Shown: positions 1-6,245 of the stretch, piece after piece
Numbering within the stretch: the first letter of the stretch is position 1
Layout of the letters: each line of letters begins with the position of its first letter
Origin: Pseudomonadota bacterium
Lineage (GTDB): Bacteria; Pseudomonadota; Alphaproteobacteria; Caulobacterales; Caulobacteraceae
Assembly: GCA_023445705.1 (NCBI GenBank)
Contig: JAEXKM010000397.1
Location: 1 to 10,670 of the forward strand
Direction of reading: 5' to 3'
DNA length: 10,670 nt
Made by a program: the position numbers and the translations under genes
The notes under the pieces: model-generated
The model's database searches: none
Told to the model about the DNA's origin: nothing
The model's input: only the letters and a program-made list of their open reading frames with translations

Positions 1-610
<610 letters not shown>

Positions 611-705
611 CGTTGTTCTCCCACTCGTGCGGGGCTAGAGCGGGCGATGGCAGGATTGGTTCACGGCAGGGCTTGCGCAAAAGCGATAGAGCCGGCAGCG
701 CCGCC

Positions 706-1107
706 TTAGGTCTTTCGCGCCTTGAACGCCTTGGCGACCAGCACGCCGACGCCTGCGACGACCGCCAGCGCACCGCCCACGATGGCGGTGACGTTCAACG
801 CCTGACGGGTGTGGACCTCGTGCGAGGCGCTTTCGGCGGCGGCCTTGAGCACCGGCGGCTGGATCTCGTGAGCCAGCTCGTCCTTGCGGAAAGTCACGAC
901 GCCGTCGCCGACCTGGGTCACGTTCCATTCCTGGTCGAGCCAAGCGCGGTGGTGGGGCTTTTCCACCTCCCCCTTCCACCAGCCGGGCTGCTGCGCGGCC
1001 TTCGGCAAACTCGCGCCCAGGACGGCCTCGATCTCGGCGAAGCTGGCCCGCCATTCGGAGCCGTCGAGACCGGCGAGATGATCTGACAAGGGGCGGTACT
1101 TGCTCAT
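706..1107 (-). CDS. Small DUF7662-like protein with C-terminal membrane helix
   Basis: A 133-residue protein, start MSKYRPLSDHL. Residues 1-75 have the pattern I associate with the DUF7662 family: KYRPLSDHL near the start, FAEIEAVLG, LPKAA, then GWW and later WLDQEWNV followed by VVTFRK. The biochemical function of that domain is not known to me. Residues 105-127 (NVTAIVGGALAVVAGVGVLV then AKAF) form a clear hydrophobic helix followed by the basic end KARKT, so the protein looks tail-anchored, with the domain in the cytoplasm; that topology is inference. The reading frame continues open a long way upstream through prmA on the opposite strand, but homology-like content begins only at this ATG. 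There is no strong ribosome binding site before it. It lies between prmA (divergent) and the catalase gene (downstream, same strand). Confidence 0.8.
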   Translation of the reverse strand: MSKYRPLSDHLAGLDGSEWRASFAEIEAVLGASLPKAAQQPGWWKGEVEKPHHRAWLDQEWNVTQVGDGVVTFRKDELAHEIQPPVLKAAAESASHEVHTRQALNVTAIVGGALAVVAGVGVLVAKAFKARKT

Positions 1108-1215
1108 GTGCGCTCGCTGCAGGCTGGAGAAGCAGCCATGATGGCACGGTCGAGCGCCGAAGTGAAAACACCGCGCCCCCTCGCCTTTCGGGCGGCATGG
1201 CTCTAAACGGCGCGC

Positions 1216-2082
1216 ATGAGCCAAGACGCCGTCCAGATCATCGCCCGCGGCCCCCGCGCCGAGGCCGAAGCCGCAGCCGCCGCCATCGACGCCGATCCGA
1301 TGCTGGAAGGCGCCACCTACTCGATCCTCGAAGAGGATGAAGACCACGACGTCTGGCGGATCGACGCCTTCCCCACCACCACCGAGGAGGCCGACGGTCT
1401 GACCGCGGCCCTGGCGAATTACCCGAAGCTGAAGACCGTGGTCGAGAAGCTGGCGGATGCCGACTGGCTGGCCATGGCCCTGTCCGGCCTGCCCCCGGTT
1501 CGCGCGGGTCGGTTCTTCGTCTATGGAGCGCACGACATGGGCCGGGCGCCGAGCAACGCGGTCAACCTGCGGATCGAAGCGGGCGCCGCCTTCGGGACCG
1601 GCCACCACGGCACCACCGTCGGCTGCCTGATCGCCTATAACGATCTGATCAAGTCCAAGCGCTTTGCCCGCGTGCTGGACGTCGGCGCCGGCACCGGCGT
1701 GCTGGCCATCGCGGCGGCCCGGACCGGCAGCAAGACCGCGGTCGGCACCGACATCGACGCGCCATCGGTCCGTATCAGCCGCGAGAACGCCAAGCTGAAC
1801 AAGGCGAACGCGCGCTTCGTCCACGCGTCCGGCCTCGGCCACCAACTCGTGCGTCAGGACGCGCCCTACGATCTGGTGTTCGCCAACATCCTCGCCCCGC
1901 CGCTGGTCGCCCTTTCGCAGGACATCAAGCTGGCCTTGAAACCGGGCGGCTTTGCGATCCTTTCGGGCCTGCTGCGCACCCAGGAACGACGGGTGCTGGC
2001 GGCCTATCTCTCCAAGGGCTTCCGCCTGTATCGCCGCATCCACCGCGACGCCTGGGCGACCCTGGTGCTGCGCCGAGCCTAA
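1216..2082 (+). CDS. prmA: Ribosomal protein L11 methyltransferase PrmA
   Basis: S-adenosylmethionine-dependent methyltransferase that trimethylates ribosomal protein L11. At 288 residues it is close to the usual ~290. Residues 1-115 form the variable substrate-recognition part, including the GRFFVYGAHDMG stretch. The family signature FGTGHHGTT is at 126-134. The SAM-binding motif I, LDVGAGTGVLAIAAA, starts just before Asp155, with TDID on the next strand. The NILAPPL motif (Asn224 on) takes the place of the N/DPPY-type motif and is diagnostic for PrmA. The downstream strand LKPGGFAILSGLL completes the Rossmann fold. The start ATG has no obvious Shine-Dalgarno; it is the only start consistent with family length. 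It is divergent from the DUF7662-like gene with a 108-base shared upstream region. Confidence 0.96.
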   Translation: MSQDAVQIIARGPRAEAEAAAAAIDADPMLEGATYSILEEDEDHDVWRIDAFPTTTEEADGLTAALANYPKLKTVVEKLADADWLAMALSGLPPVRAGRFFVYGAHDMGRAPSNAVNLRIEAGAAFGTGHHGTTVGCLIAYNDLIKSKRFARVLDVGAGTGVLAIAAARTGSKTAVGTDIDAPSVRISRENAKLNKANARFVHASGLGHQLVRQDAPYDLVFANILAPPLVALSQDIKLALKPGGFAILSGLLRTQERRVLAAYLSKGFRLYRRIHRDAWATLVLRRA

Positions 2083-2162
2083 GGAACCGGTGCCGTCAGC
2101 CGGCGTTCCTCCGACCGTCGAGGGGCGGGTCCAAAGGGCCTGAACCCCAGGAGGAACGTCTC

Positions 2163-2594
2163 ATGGCCAACGAGCCATATGTCGAACGGACTACGATTGA
2201 ACGCCCTGCCGGAGAGCGCCGGGAAGAAGTGCGCGTGACGGAGCGCCGGAGCGGATCGGCCACTGGCTGGTGGATCGCCGCCCTGGTGGCGGTGATCGCG
2301 GTGGCTGGCTTGTTCTTCATGTACAACCAGAACTCGACCAGCGCGCTCGACCTGCAAGCCGCCCGGGACGGCGGCCGCACGGAAGCCCTGGCGGCGAACG
2401 CTCAATCTGCTGCCAATCAGGCCAGCGAAGCCTCGGCGCGGGCCGCCTCCAGCGTCGCCGACGCCACCCGCGCAGCCGCCGAACGCTCGGCGGCTGCGGC
2501 TGAGCAGACGGCCAAGACCGCGCAGGACGCCGCCGCCAGCGCGACCGATGCGGCGACGGACGCTGTGGACACGACCACTGAACGTCCCAACTAA
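2163..2594 (+). CDS. Small alanine-rich single-pass membrane protein
   Basis: A 143-residue protein I do not recognise by family. Residues 1-35 are charged and Arg/Glu-rich (ERRSGSATG at the end), residues 36-54 form one strong transmembrane helix (WWIAALVAVIAVAGLFFMY), and residues 60-138 are highly alanine-rich with regularly placed Gln, Glu, Arg, Asp and Lys, ending TTERPN. The charge distribution favours a cytoplasmic N-terminus and a helical C-terminal domain outside the inner membrane (inference). The C-terminal part has an approximately 11-residue rhythm that recalls LEA/apolipoprotein-like amphipathic helices. The start is well supported by AGGAGG located 8 bases upstream of the ATG. 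It sits 80 bases after prmA and could be read with it, but the good ribosome binding site suggests independent expression level. Its TAA overlaps the stop of the opposing acetyltransferase gene. Confidence 0.85.
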   Translation: MANEPYVERTTIERPAGERREEVRVTERRSGSATGWWIAALVAVIAVAGLFFMYNQNSTSALDLQAARDGGRTEALAANAQSAANQASEASARAASSVADATRAAAERSAAAAEQTAKTAQDAAASATDAATDAVDTTTERPN

Positions 2595-3154
2595 GCGTTG
2601 CGGCGGGCCGCCCACTCCTGCGCCAGAACGGCGTAGACGTGGGTGTCCCGCCAGCCGCCCTCATGAGCCGGCTGGTTCTGGCGCAGCGTGCCTTCCCGGC
2701 GCATGCCGAGCTTCTCCATGATCCCAAAGGAACGCCTGTTGCGGGTGTCGCAGCTGGCCCAGACGCGATGGGCGTCGAACCGGTCGAAGGCCAGGTTCAC
2801 CAGCGCCCGCGCCGCCTCGGTTCCCAGGCCTACGCCCCAATGCGCGCTGCCGAGCGAATAGCCGAACTCGGCGTTGCGGTGATCGTTCAGGCCCAGGCGC
2901 ACAGAGCCAATGACCTTCCGCTCGCTCAGCAACTCGACTGCGTAGCTGAAGTCGCGGCGCGGCCATTGGGCCTGTTCGGCGAGCTGGCGGCCCAGGAACT
3001 CGCGCGTCACCTGCTCGGTGTTCGGGCCCCAGTCCATGTAGCGGACGGTCAGCGGATCGGTGGCGTAGAGGTGGATGTCGTCGAAGTCCTCGGCACGGAA
3101 CTCGCGCAACAGCAGGCGGTCAGTGTGCAAGGGATAGGGCGGCTGGTCTTCCAT
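2591..3154 (-). CDS. GNAT acetyltransferase, RimJ/RimL type
   Basis: A 187-residue N-acetyltransferase of the GNAT superfamily (Acetyltransf_3 / RimJ-RimL group), which moves an acetyl group from acetyl-CoA to an amine; members act on ribosomal protein N-termini, small molecules or drugs, so the substrate cannot be named. Visible landmarks are the N-terminal strand LHTDRLLLREFRAEDFDDI (9-27), the acetyl-CoA-binding motif A around FGYSLGSAHWGVGLGTEAA (97-115, Gly-rich WGVGLG loop at 106-111), and motif B with N139, RSFGIMEKLGMRREG (141-155). The length is normal. The start is supported by GGAGAAG about 5 bases upstream. The gene is convergent with the alanine-rich membrane protein and downstream of the GIY-YIG gene on the same strand, 201 bases away. 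Confidence 0.92.
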   Translation of the reverse strand: MEDQPPYPLHTDRLLLREFRAEDFDDIHLYATDPLTVRYMDWGPNTEQVTREFLGRQLAEQAQWPRRDFSYAVELLSERKVIGSVRLGLNDHRNAEFGYSLGSAHWGVGLGTEAARALVNLAFDRFDAHRVWASCDTRNRRSFGIMEKLGMRREGTLRQNQPAHEGGWRDTHVYAVLAQEWAARRNA

Positions 3155-3355
3155 AGAGCTTCTCCGAGGTGAAACCGTCGGCGGGGCTCTTGGCTTATGA
3201 CCTCGACCCCGGACCGATGCGGCGGGGTCGTGGGATCCAGGTACGGGCGTTTAGCCCGCGCGCAGACGCACGGCCCCTCCGGGACCGGACGAATTCGAGA
3301 TGGCGAACATCTTGCGCATGACGACGTTATGCCAAGCTCGTTCCTGTTCGTCCAG
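3155..3355. other. Intergenic stretch with a hairpin, no gene seen
   Basis: This 201-base gap separates the GIY-YIG gene from the acetyltransferase gene on the minus strand. The only structure I see is an inverted repeat at 3204-3230 (listed separately) and a weaker GGCCCC/GGGACC pair just after it. Open frames crossing it on the plus strand run on antisense into the GIY-YIG gene and look like GC-driven shadows. No tRNA-like pattern is visible. Confidence 0.6.
3204..3230. repeat. Inverted repeat / hairpin between two minus-strand genes
   Basis: The arms CGACCCCG (3204-3211) and CGGGGTCG (3223-3230) are perfect 8-base complements. The stem can extend inward through CCG (3214-3216) and CGG (3220-3222) across a two-base bulge, leaving a three-base loop. 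It could end transcription of the GIY-YIG gene, but no T-run follows on either strand, so an intrinsic terminator is not supported; a factor-dependent pause or mRNA end-protecting hairpin is possible. Confidence 0.5.
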
Positions 3356-3700
3356 CTATATGGCCGAGCGGGCCGCGAGCTCAGTCATCCAGTGGCGTTC
3401 GCGCTCTTTCAGCCAACTGTCGCGGCCCAGGGGACCAAGGTCCTCGTCTTTCAGCAGTTCGACGATGGAGAATTCGAAAGACTCCTCCCCACCCTGGGCG
3501 TTCCATGCCGCCTGCATGTCGCGGTTGCGATGTGATCCGAGCCGCAGGCCGAAGAAGAAAGAGTTGCGCTGGCCGTCGAGATTGCGCGAGGCGCCCACCC
3601 AGGTTTGGCCCGTGGGACCGCAGCGGATGGCGAAGATCCCGACCGGAACCTTGCGTTCCTTGTACTGGCGGATGGCGTCTCGGCGGCTGTTCTTGTCCAT
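3356..3700 (-). CDS. GIY-YIG-fold nuclease family protein
   Basis: A 114-residue single-domain protein of the GIY-YIG superfamily, the fold of UvrC N-terminal domains and small intron-type endonucleases. The fold core is visible as VPVGIFAIRC (18-27), in which GIF stands for GIY, and TWVGAS (33-38), in which WVG stands for YIG. It continues with FFGLRLGSHRNRDMQAAWNAQG (49-70, typical helix-turn with HRN) and EFSIVELL (76-83), where Glu81 may match the metal-binding Glu. I recall similar short proteins as common in Caulobacterales. With both hallmark tyrosines changed, catalytic activity is uncertain. The ATG is the only in-frame ATG after an upstream stop; no good Shine-Dalgarno is present. 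It is divergent from the aminopeptidase P gene. A dyad and a -10-like element lie just upstream. Confidence 0.88.
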   Translation of the reverse strand: MDKNSRRDAIRQYKERKVPVGIFAIRCGPTGQTWVGASRNLDGQRNSFFFGLRLGSHRNRDMQAAWNAQGGEESFEFSIVELLKDEDLGPLGRDSWLKERERHWMTELAARSAI

Positions 3701-3713
3701 GAGCAGGAGAATG

Positions 3714-3741
3714 GTGAGCTGATGCGCTCACGTCAATTATC
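3714..3741 (-). promoter_or_regulatory. Putative promoter -10 with overlapping-start dyad
   Basis: Read on the minus strand, GATAAT (3741-3736) resembles a -10 hexamer, although no convincing -35 lies at the right distance. Five bases downstream begins a perfect dyad GTGAGC-N6-GCTCAC (3714-3731), ending 14 bases before the GIY-YIG start codon. That is where an operator covering the transcription start would be. This is inference from spacing alone. Confidence 0.35.
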
Positions 3742-3823
3742 TCCGGGTAAAAATCCCCACCTGCGAAGATGCCAGGACGCGCCCAGACTGGCGCGCCGCA
3801 TGGCCGAGGATTAAGTTCGGCCA

Positions 3824-5641
3824 ATGCGTCAGACCTTTGATGAATCCACCGACCCGTCTTTCGGATCCAAGCACGTCCCGCTGATCCGCGCCGCCATGAA
3901 GGCGCAGGGTCTCGACGGCTTCCTTGTCCCGCACGAGGACGAGCACCAGAACGAATACCTGCCTGCCGCCAATGATCGCCTCGGCTGGGCTTCGGGCTTC
4001 ACCGGCTCGGCCGGCGCGGCTGTGATCTTTCCCGACAAGGCGGCGATCTTCGTCGACGGCCGCTACACCCTGCAGGTCCGCGACCAAGTGGACGCCGGCG
4101 TATTCGAGATCCGCGACCTGGTGGAAGGCGGCGTCACGGCGTACCTCGAAACCGCGGCGGCCAAGGGACAGGTCATCGGCTATGATCCACGCCTGCACTC
4201 GCCGGATTCGCTGGATCGCCTGCGCGTGGCCGCGAGCCGCGCCGGGGCCCAGCTGAAGGCGGTCGAGAACAACCCCCTGGACGAAGCCTGGGGCCAGGCG
4301 CGTCCGGCTCAGCCGACCGCAGCCGTGGTTCCACACCCGCTGCAGTACGCTGGCGAGGACTCCACCTCCAAACGCGCCCGCATCGGCCAGGTGCTGGCGG
4401 CGAGGGACGCCGAGGCGACAGTGCTGACCGCCCCCTCGTCCATCGCCTGGTTGTTCAACGTGCGCGGCGGCGACGTCATCCGCTCGCCACTACCCCTCGG
4501 GCAGGCGATCCTGAACCAGGACGGCACCGCCCGGCTGTTCCTCGACCCGGTGAAGGTGTCGGCTGATCTGCGGGCTTGGCTGGGCAACGAGGTTCGTCTG
4601 GAAACGCCCGATGAGCTGCCGCAAGCCCTGGCGGAACTGAAGGGCAAGCGGGTGCTGGTCGATCCGGCCCAGTCCTCCGCATGGTACTTCGACACGCTGG
4701 CCGCGGCCGGCGCCCAGGTGATGCGCGGCGAAGACCCCTGCGCCCTGCCCCGCGCCTGCAAGAACGCGGTCGAGATCGATGGCGCGCGCGAAGCCCACGC
4801 CCGCGACGGCGTGGCCGTGACGCGTTTCCTGCACTGGCTGGCGACCGACGCTCAGACCCGGACCGTGGACGAGGTCGAGGTGGTGACCCGCCTGGAAGGC
4901 TTCCGCCAGGACACCGGCGCCCTGAAGGACCTGAGCTTCGACACCATCGCCGGCGCGGCCTCCAACGGGGCCATCGTGCACTATCGGCCGACCACCCGGC
5001 TCAACAAGCAGACCGAGCAGGGCTCGCTGCTGCTGGTGGATTCCGGGGCTCAGTACTTGGACGGCACGACCGACATCACGCGAACGGTCGCCATCGGCGA
5101 GCCCAGCCAGGAGATGCGCGAGCGCTTCACCCTGGTGTTGAAGGGCCATCTGGCGCTGGCCGCGATCCGCTTCCCCGCCGGGACCACCGGATCGGCCCTG
5201 GACGCGCTGGCCCGCGCTCCGCTGTGGAACAGCGGCCTCGACTACGACCACGGCACCGGCCACGGCGTCGGTTCCTATCTGGGCGTGCACGAGGGACCGC
5301 AGCGGATCGCCAAGCTGCCCAACTTCGTCGCCCTGCGGCCGGGGATGATCGTCTCCAACGAGCCGGGCTACTACAAGGAAGGCGCCTACGGCATTCGGAT
5401 CGAGAACCTGCAGTTCGTCACCGAACCGGCGGCCATCGCCGGCGGCGAGCGCCTAATGTTGGGTTTCGAGACACTGACCTTGGCGCCGATCGACCGGCGG
5501 CTGATCGCCCGTGACATGCTGACGCCACAGGAACGCGCGCAGATGGACGCCTACCATGCGCGGGTGCTGGCTGTGGTCGGGCCCCGCCTCGAACAGGCCG
5601 ACGTCCGCGCCTGGCTCGAAGAGGCCTGCGCGCCGCTTTAG
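3824..5641 (+). CDS. Aminopeptidase P family protein (M24B Xaa-Pro aminopeptidase)
   Basis: Metallopeptidase that removes an N-terminal residue preceding proline, cytosolic in bacteria. It is 605 residues, the three-domain form (like eukaryotic cytosolic APP1) rather than the ~440-residue E. coli PepP form. Two creatinase-like N-terminal domains cover about 1-150 and 165-310; both carry the usual VDGRYTLQ and GYDPRLHS-type segments. The catalytic pita-bread domain runs from about 325 to 545, with the proton-shuttle His in IVHYRP (His386), metal ligands Asp406 (LLVDSG) and Asp417 (TDITRT), His480 in HGTGHGVG (476-483), Glu513 in SNEPGYY and Glu527 in RIENL. All five metal ligands are present, so it should be active. 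A C-terminal ~60-residue tail follows, as in other three-domain members. The ATG lacks a clear Shine-Dalgarno. It is divergent from the GIY-YIG gene and convergent with the EVE gene. Confidence 0.96.
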   Translation: MRQTFDESTDPSFGSKHVPLIRAAMKAQGLDGFLVPHEDEHQNEYLPAANDRLGWASGFTGSAGAAVIFPDKAAIFVDGRYTLQVRDQVDAGVFEIRDLVEGGVTAYLETAAAKGQVIGYDPRLHSPDSLDRLRVAASRAGAQLKAVENNPLDEAWGQARPAQPTAAVVPHPLQYAGEDSTSKRARIGQVLAARDAEATVLTAPSSIAWLFNVRGGDVIRSPLPLGQAILNQDGTARLFLDPVKVSADLRAWLGNEVRLETPDELPQALAELKGKRVLVDPAQSSAWYFDTLAAAGAQVMRGEDPCALPRACKNAVEIDGAREAHARDGVAVTRFLHWLATDAQTRTVDEVEVVTRLEGFRQDTGALKDLSFDTIAGAASNGAIVHYRPTTRLNKQTEQGSLLLVDSGAQYLDGTTDITRTVAIGEPSQEMRERFTLVLKGHLALAAIRFPAGTTGSALDALARAPLWNSGLDYDHGTGHGVGSYLGVHEGPQRIAKLPNFVALRPGMIVSNEPGYYKEGAYGIRIENLQFVTEPAAIAGGERLMLGFETLTLAPIDRRLIARDMLTPQERAQMDAYHARVLAVVGPRLEQADVRAWLEEACAPL

Positions 5642-5662
5642 AGGCCGGCGCCCAACTCCCGA

Positions 5663-5766
5663 CGTCATCCCTGGCAGCGAATGCTTGCCGGGGATCCATA
5701 GACATTGGCGCATCCGGCTATCTCAGGGTCTATGGATGGCCGGGACCTAACGGCCCGGCCATGACG
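5663..5766. repeat. Composite palindromic intergenic element (four-way foldback)
   Basis: This 104-base element fills most of the convergent gap between the aminopeptidase P and EVE genes. Outer arms CGTCAT (5663-5668) and ATGACG (5761-5766) are perfect complements. Inside lie three hairpins placed end to end without unpaired bases at the junction: 5669-5693 (10 pairs with one G-T and one bulge, GAAT loop), 5694-5737 (arms ATCCATAGAC and GTCTATGGAT around a 24-base loop) and 5738-5760 (GGCCGGG/CCCGGCC). The GTCAT...ATCCATAGAC wording resembles dispersed intergenic palindromes of alphaproteobacteria. It could be a non-autonomous repeat and may also act as an mRNA 3'-end structure for both convergent genes; both are inference. 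Confidence 0.75.
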
Positions 5767-5799
5767 AACCATAGGGAATTCTGTATGCGAGCCGCCTCA

Positions 5800-5823
5800 G
5801 CGGGGGAGCATCTATTCCCCCGC
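5800..5823 (-). terminator. GC-rich hairpin overlapping the EVE stop codon
   Basis: A perfect 8-base inverted repeat GCGGGGGA (5800-5807) / TCCCCCGC (5816-5823) with an eight-base loop spans the last codons and TAG of the EVE gene. It is placed like a transcription terminator of the minus-strand repair block, but no T-run follows it (the next bases on the minus strand are TGAGGCGGC), so classification as an intrinsic terminator is tentative. Confidence 0.4.
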
Positions 5824-6222
5824 CATCTTCAGGATGGTCGCCCACTCGGCGTCGCTCACCGGCGAGACGGAGAGCCGGCCTTGGCGCAGCATGGCCATGT
5901 CGGAAAGGGCCGGCGTGGCCTTCATATCGGCCAAGGTGACCGTCCGCGGCAGCTTACGGACCGGGGTTAGTTCGACGGCGACGAACTTGCCCGTGGGGTC
6001 CGAGGCGTCGGGAAACGCCTCCTTCGCCACCTGGGCCACGCCGACCACGTCCTTTTCCTCCTGGGAGTGATAGAACAGCACCTGATCCCCGACCTTCATC
6101 GCCTTCAGATGACCAGCCGCGGCGAAGTTGCGGACGCCGTCCCAGGTGGTCTTGCCGTCCCTCTGAAGGTCATCGAAGGAATAGGTGTCCGGTTCGGACT
6201 TCACGAGCCAATGCGACGCCAT
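5812..6222 (-). CDS. EVE domain-containing protein
   Basis: A 136-residue protein made of a single EVE domain, a PUA-like fold related to YTH domains and to human THYN1. Family members bind modified nucleic-acid bases; the ligand here is unknown. Characteristic segments are HWLVKSEPDTYSFDDL (4-19), TWDGVRNFAAAGHLKAMKVGDQVLFYHS (26-53, where VRN and the GD-FYHS strand line the pocket in this family), VVGVAQVAKEAFPD (59-72) and FVAVELTPVRKLPRTVTL (80-97). The length is standard. I chose the ATG at 6222 because GGAGG lies 6 bases upstream and the protein then begins with the conserved MASHWLVKSEP; a longer in-frame start at 6270 would overlap the ligA end and adds non-conserved residues. It lies 23 bases after ligA on the same strand, so it is likely the last gene of the repair operon. 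Confidence 0.93.
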   Translation of the reverse strand: MASHWLVKSEPDTYSFDDLQRDGKTTWDGVRNFAAAGHLKAMKVGDQVLFYHSQEEKDVVGVAQVAKEAFPDASDPTGKFVAVELTPVRKLPRTVTLADMKATPALSDMAMLRQGRLSVSPVSDAEWATILKMAGE

Positions 6223-6245
6223 GCGAGCCTCCGTCTGCCTGTGCT

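Noticed and set aside
1116..1137. Small inverted repeat GGCTG/CAGCC in the prmA divergent gap
   Set aside because: Five-base arms are expected by chance in this composition and no promoter element is aligned with it.
1108..2043. Long minus-strand open frame (extending the 706-1107 gene to 445 residues) antisense to prmA
   Set aside because: The upstream part is Gly/Arg/His/Gln-rich shadow sequence opposite a well-conserved prmA; only the part from the ATG at 1107 looks like a real protein.
2083..2162. Possible terminator after prmA (GGAAC ... GTTCC and CCGG pairs)
   Set aside because: The inner bases do not pair well and no T-run follows, so the structure is not convincing.
3197..3535. 112-residue plus-strand open frame covering the 3155-3355 gap
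   Set aside because: It has no ribosome binding site and runs antisense into the GIY-YIG gene, with no recognisable domain.
4490..5290. 266-residue minus-strand open frame
   Set aside because: It is entirely antisense to the aminopeptidase P catalytic domain, where all metal ligands are intact.
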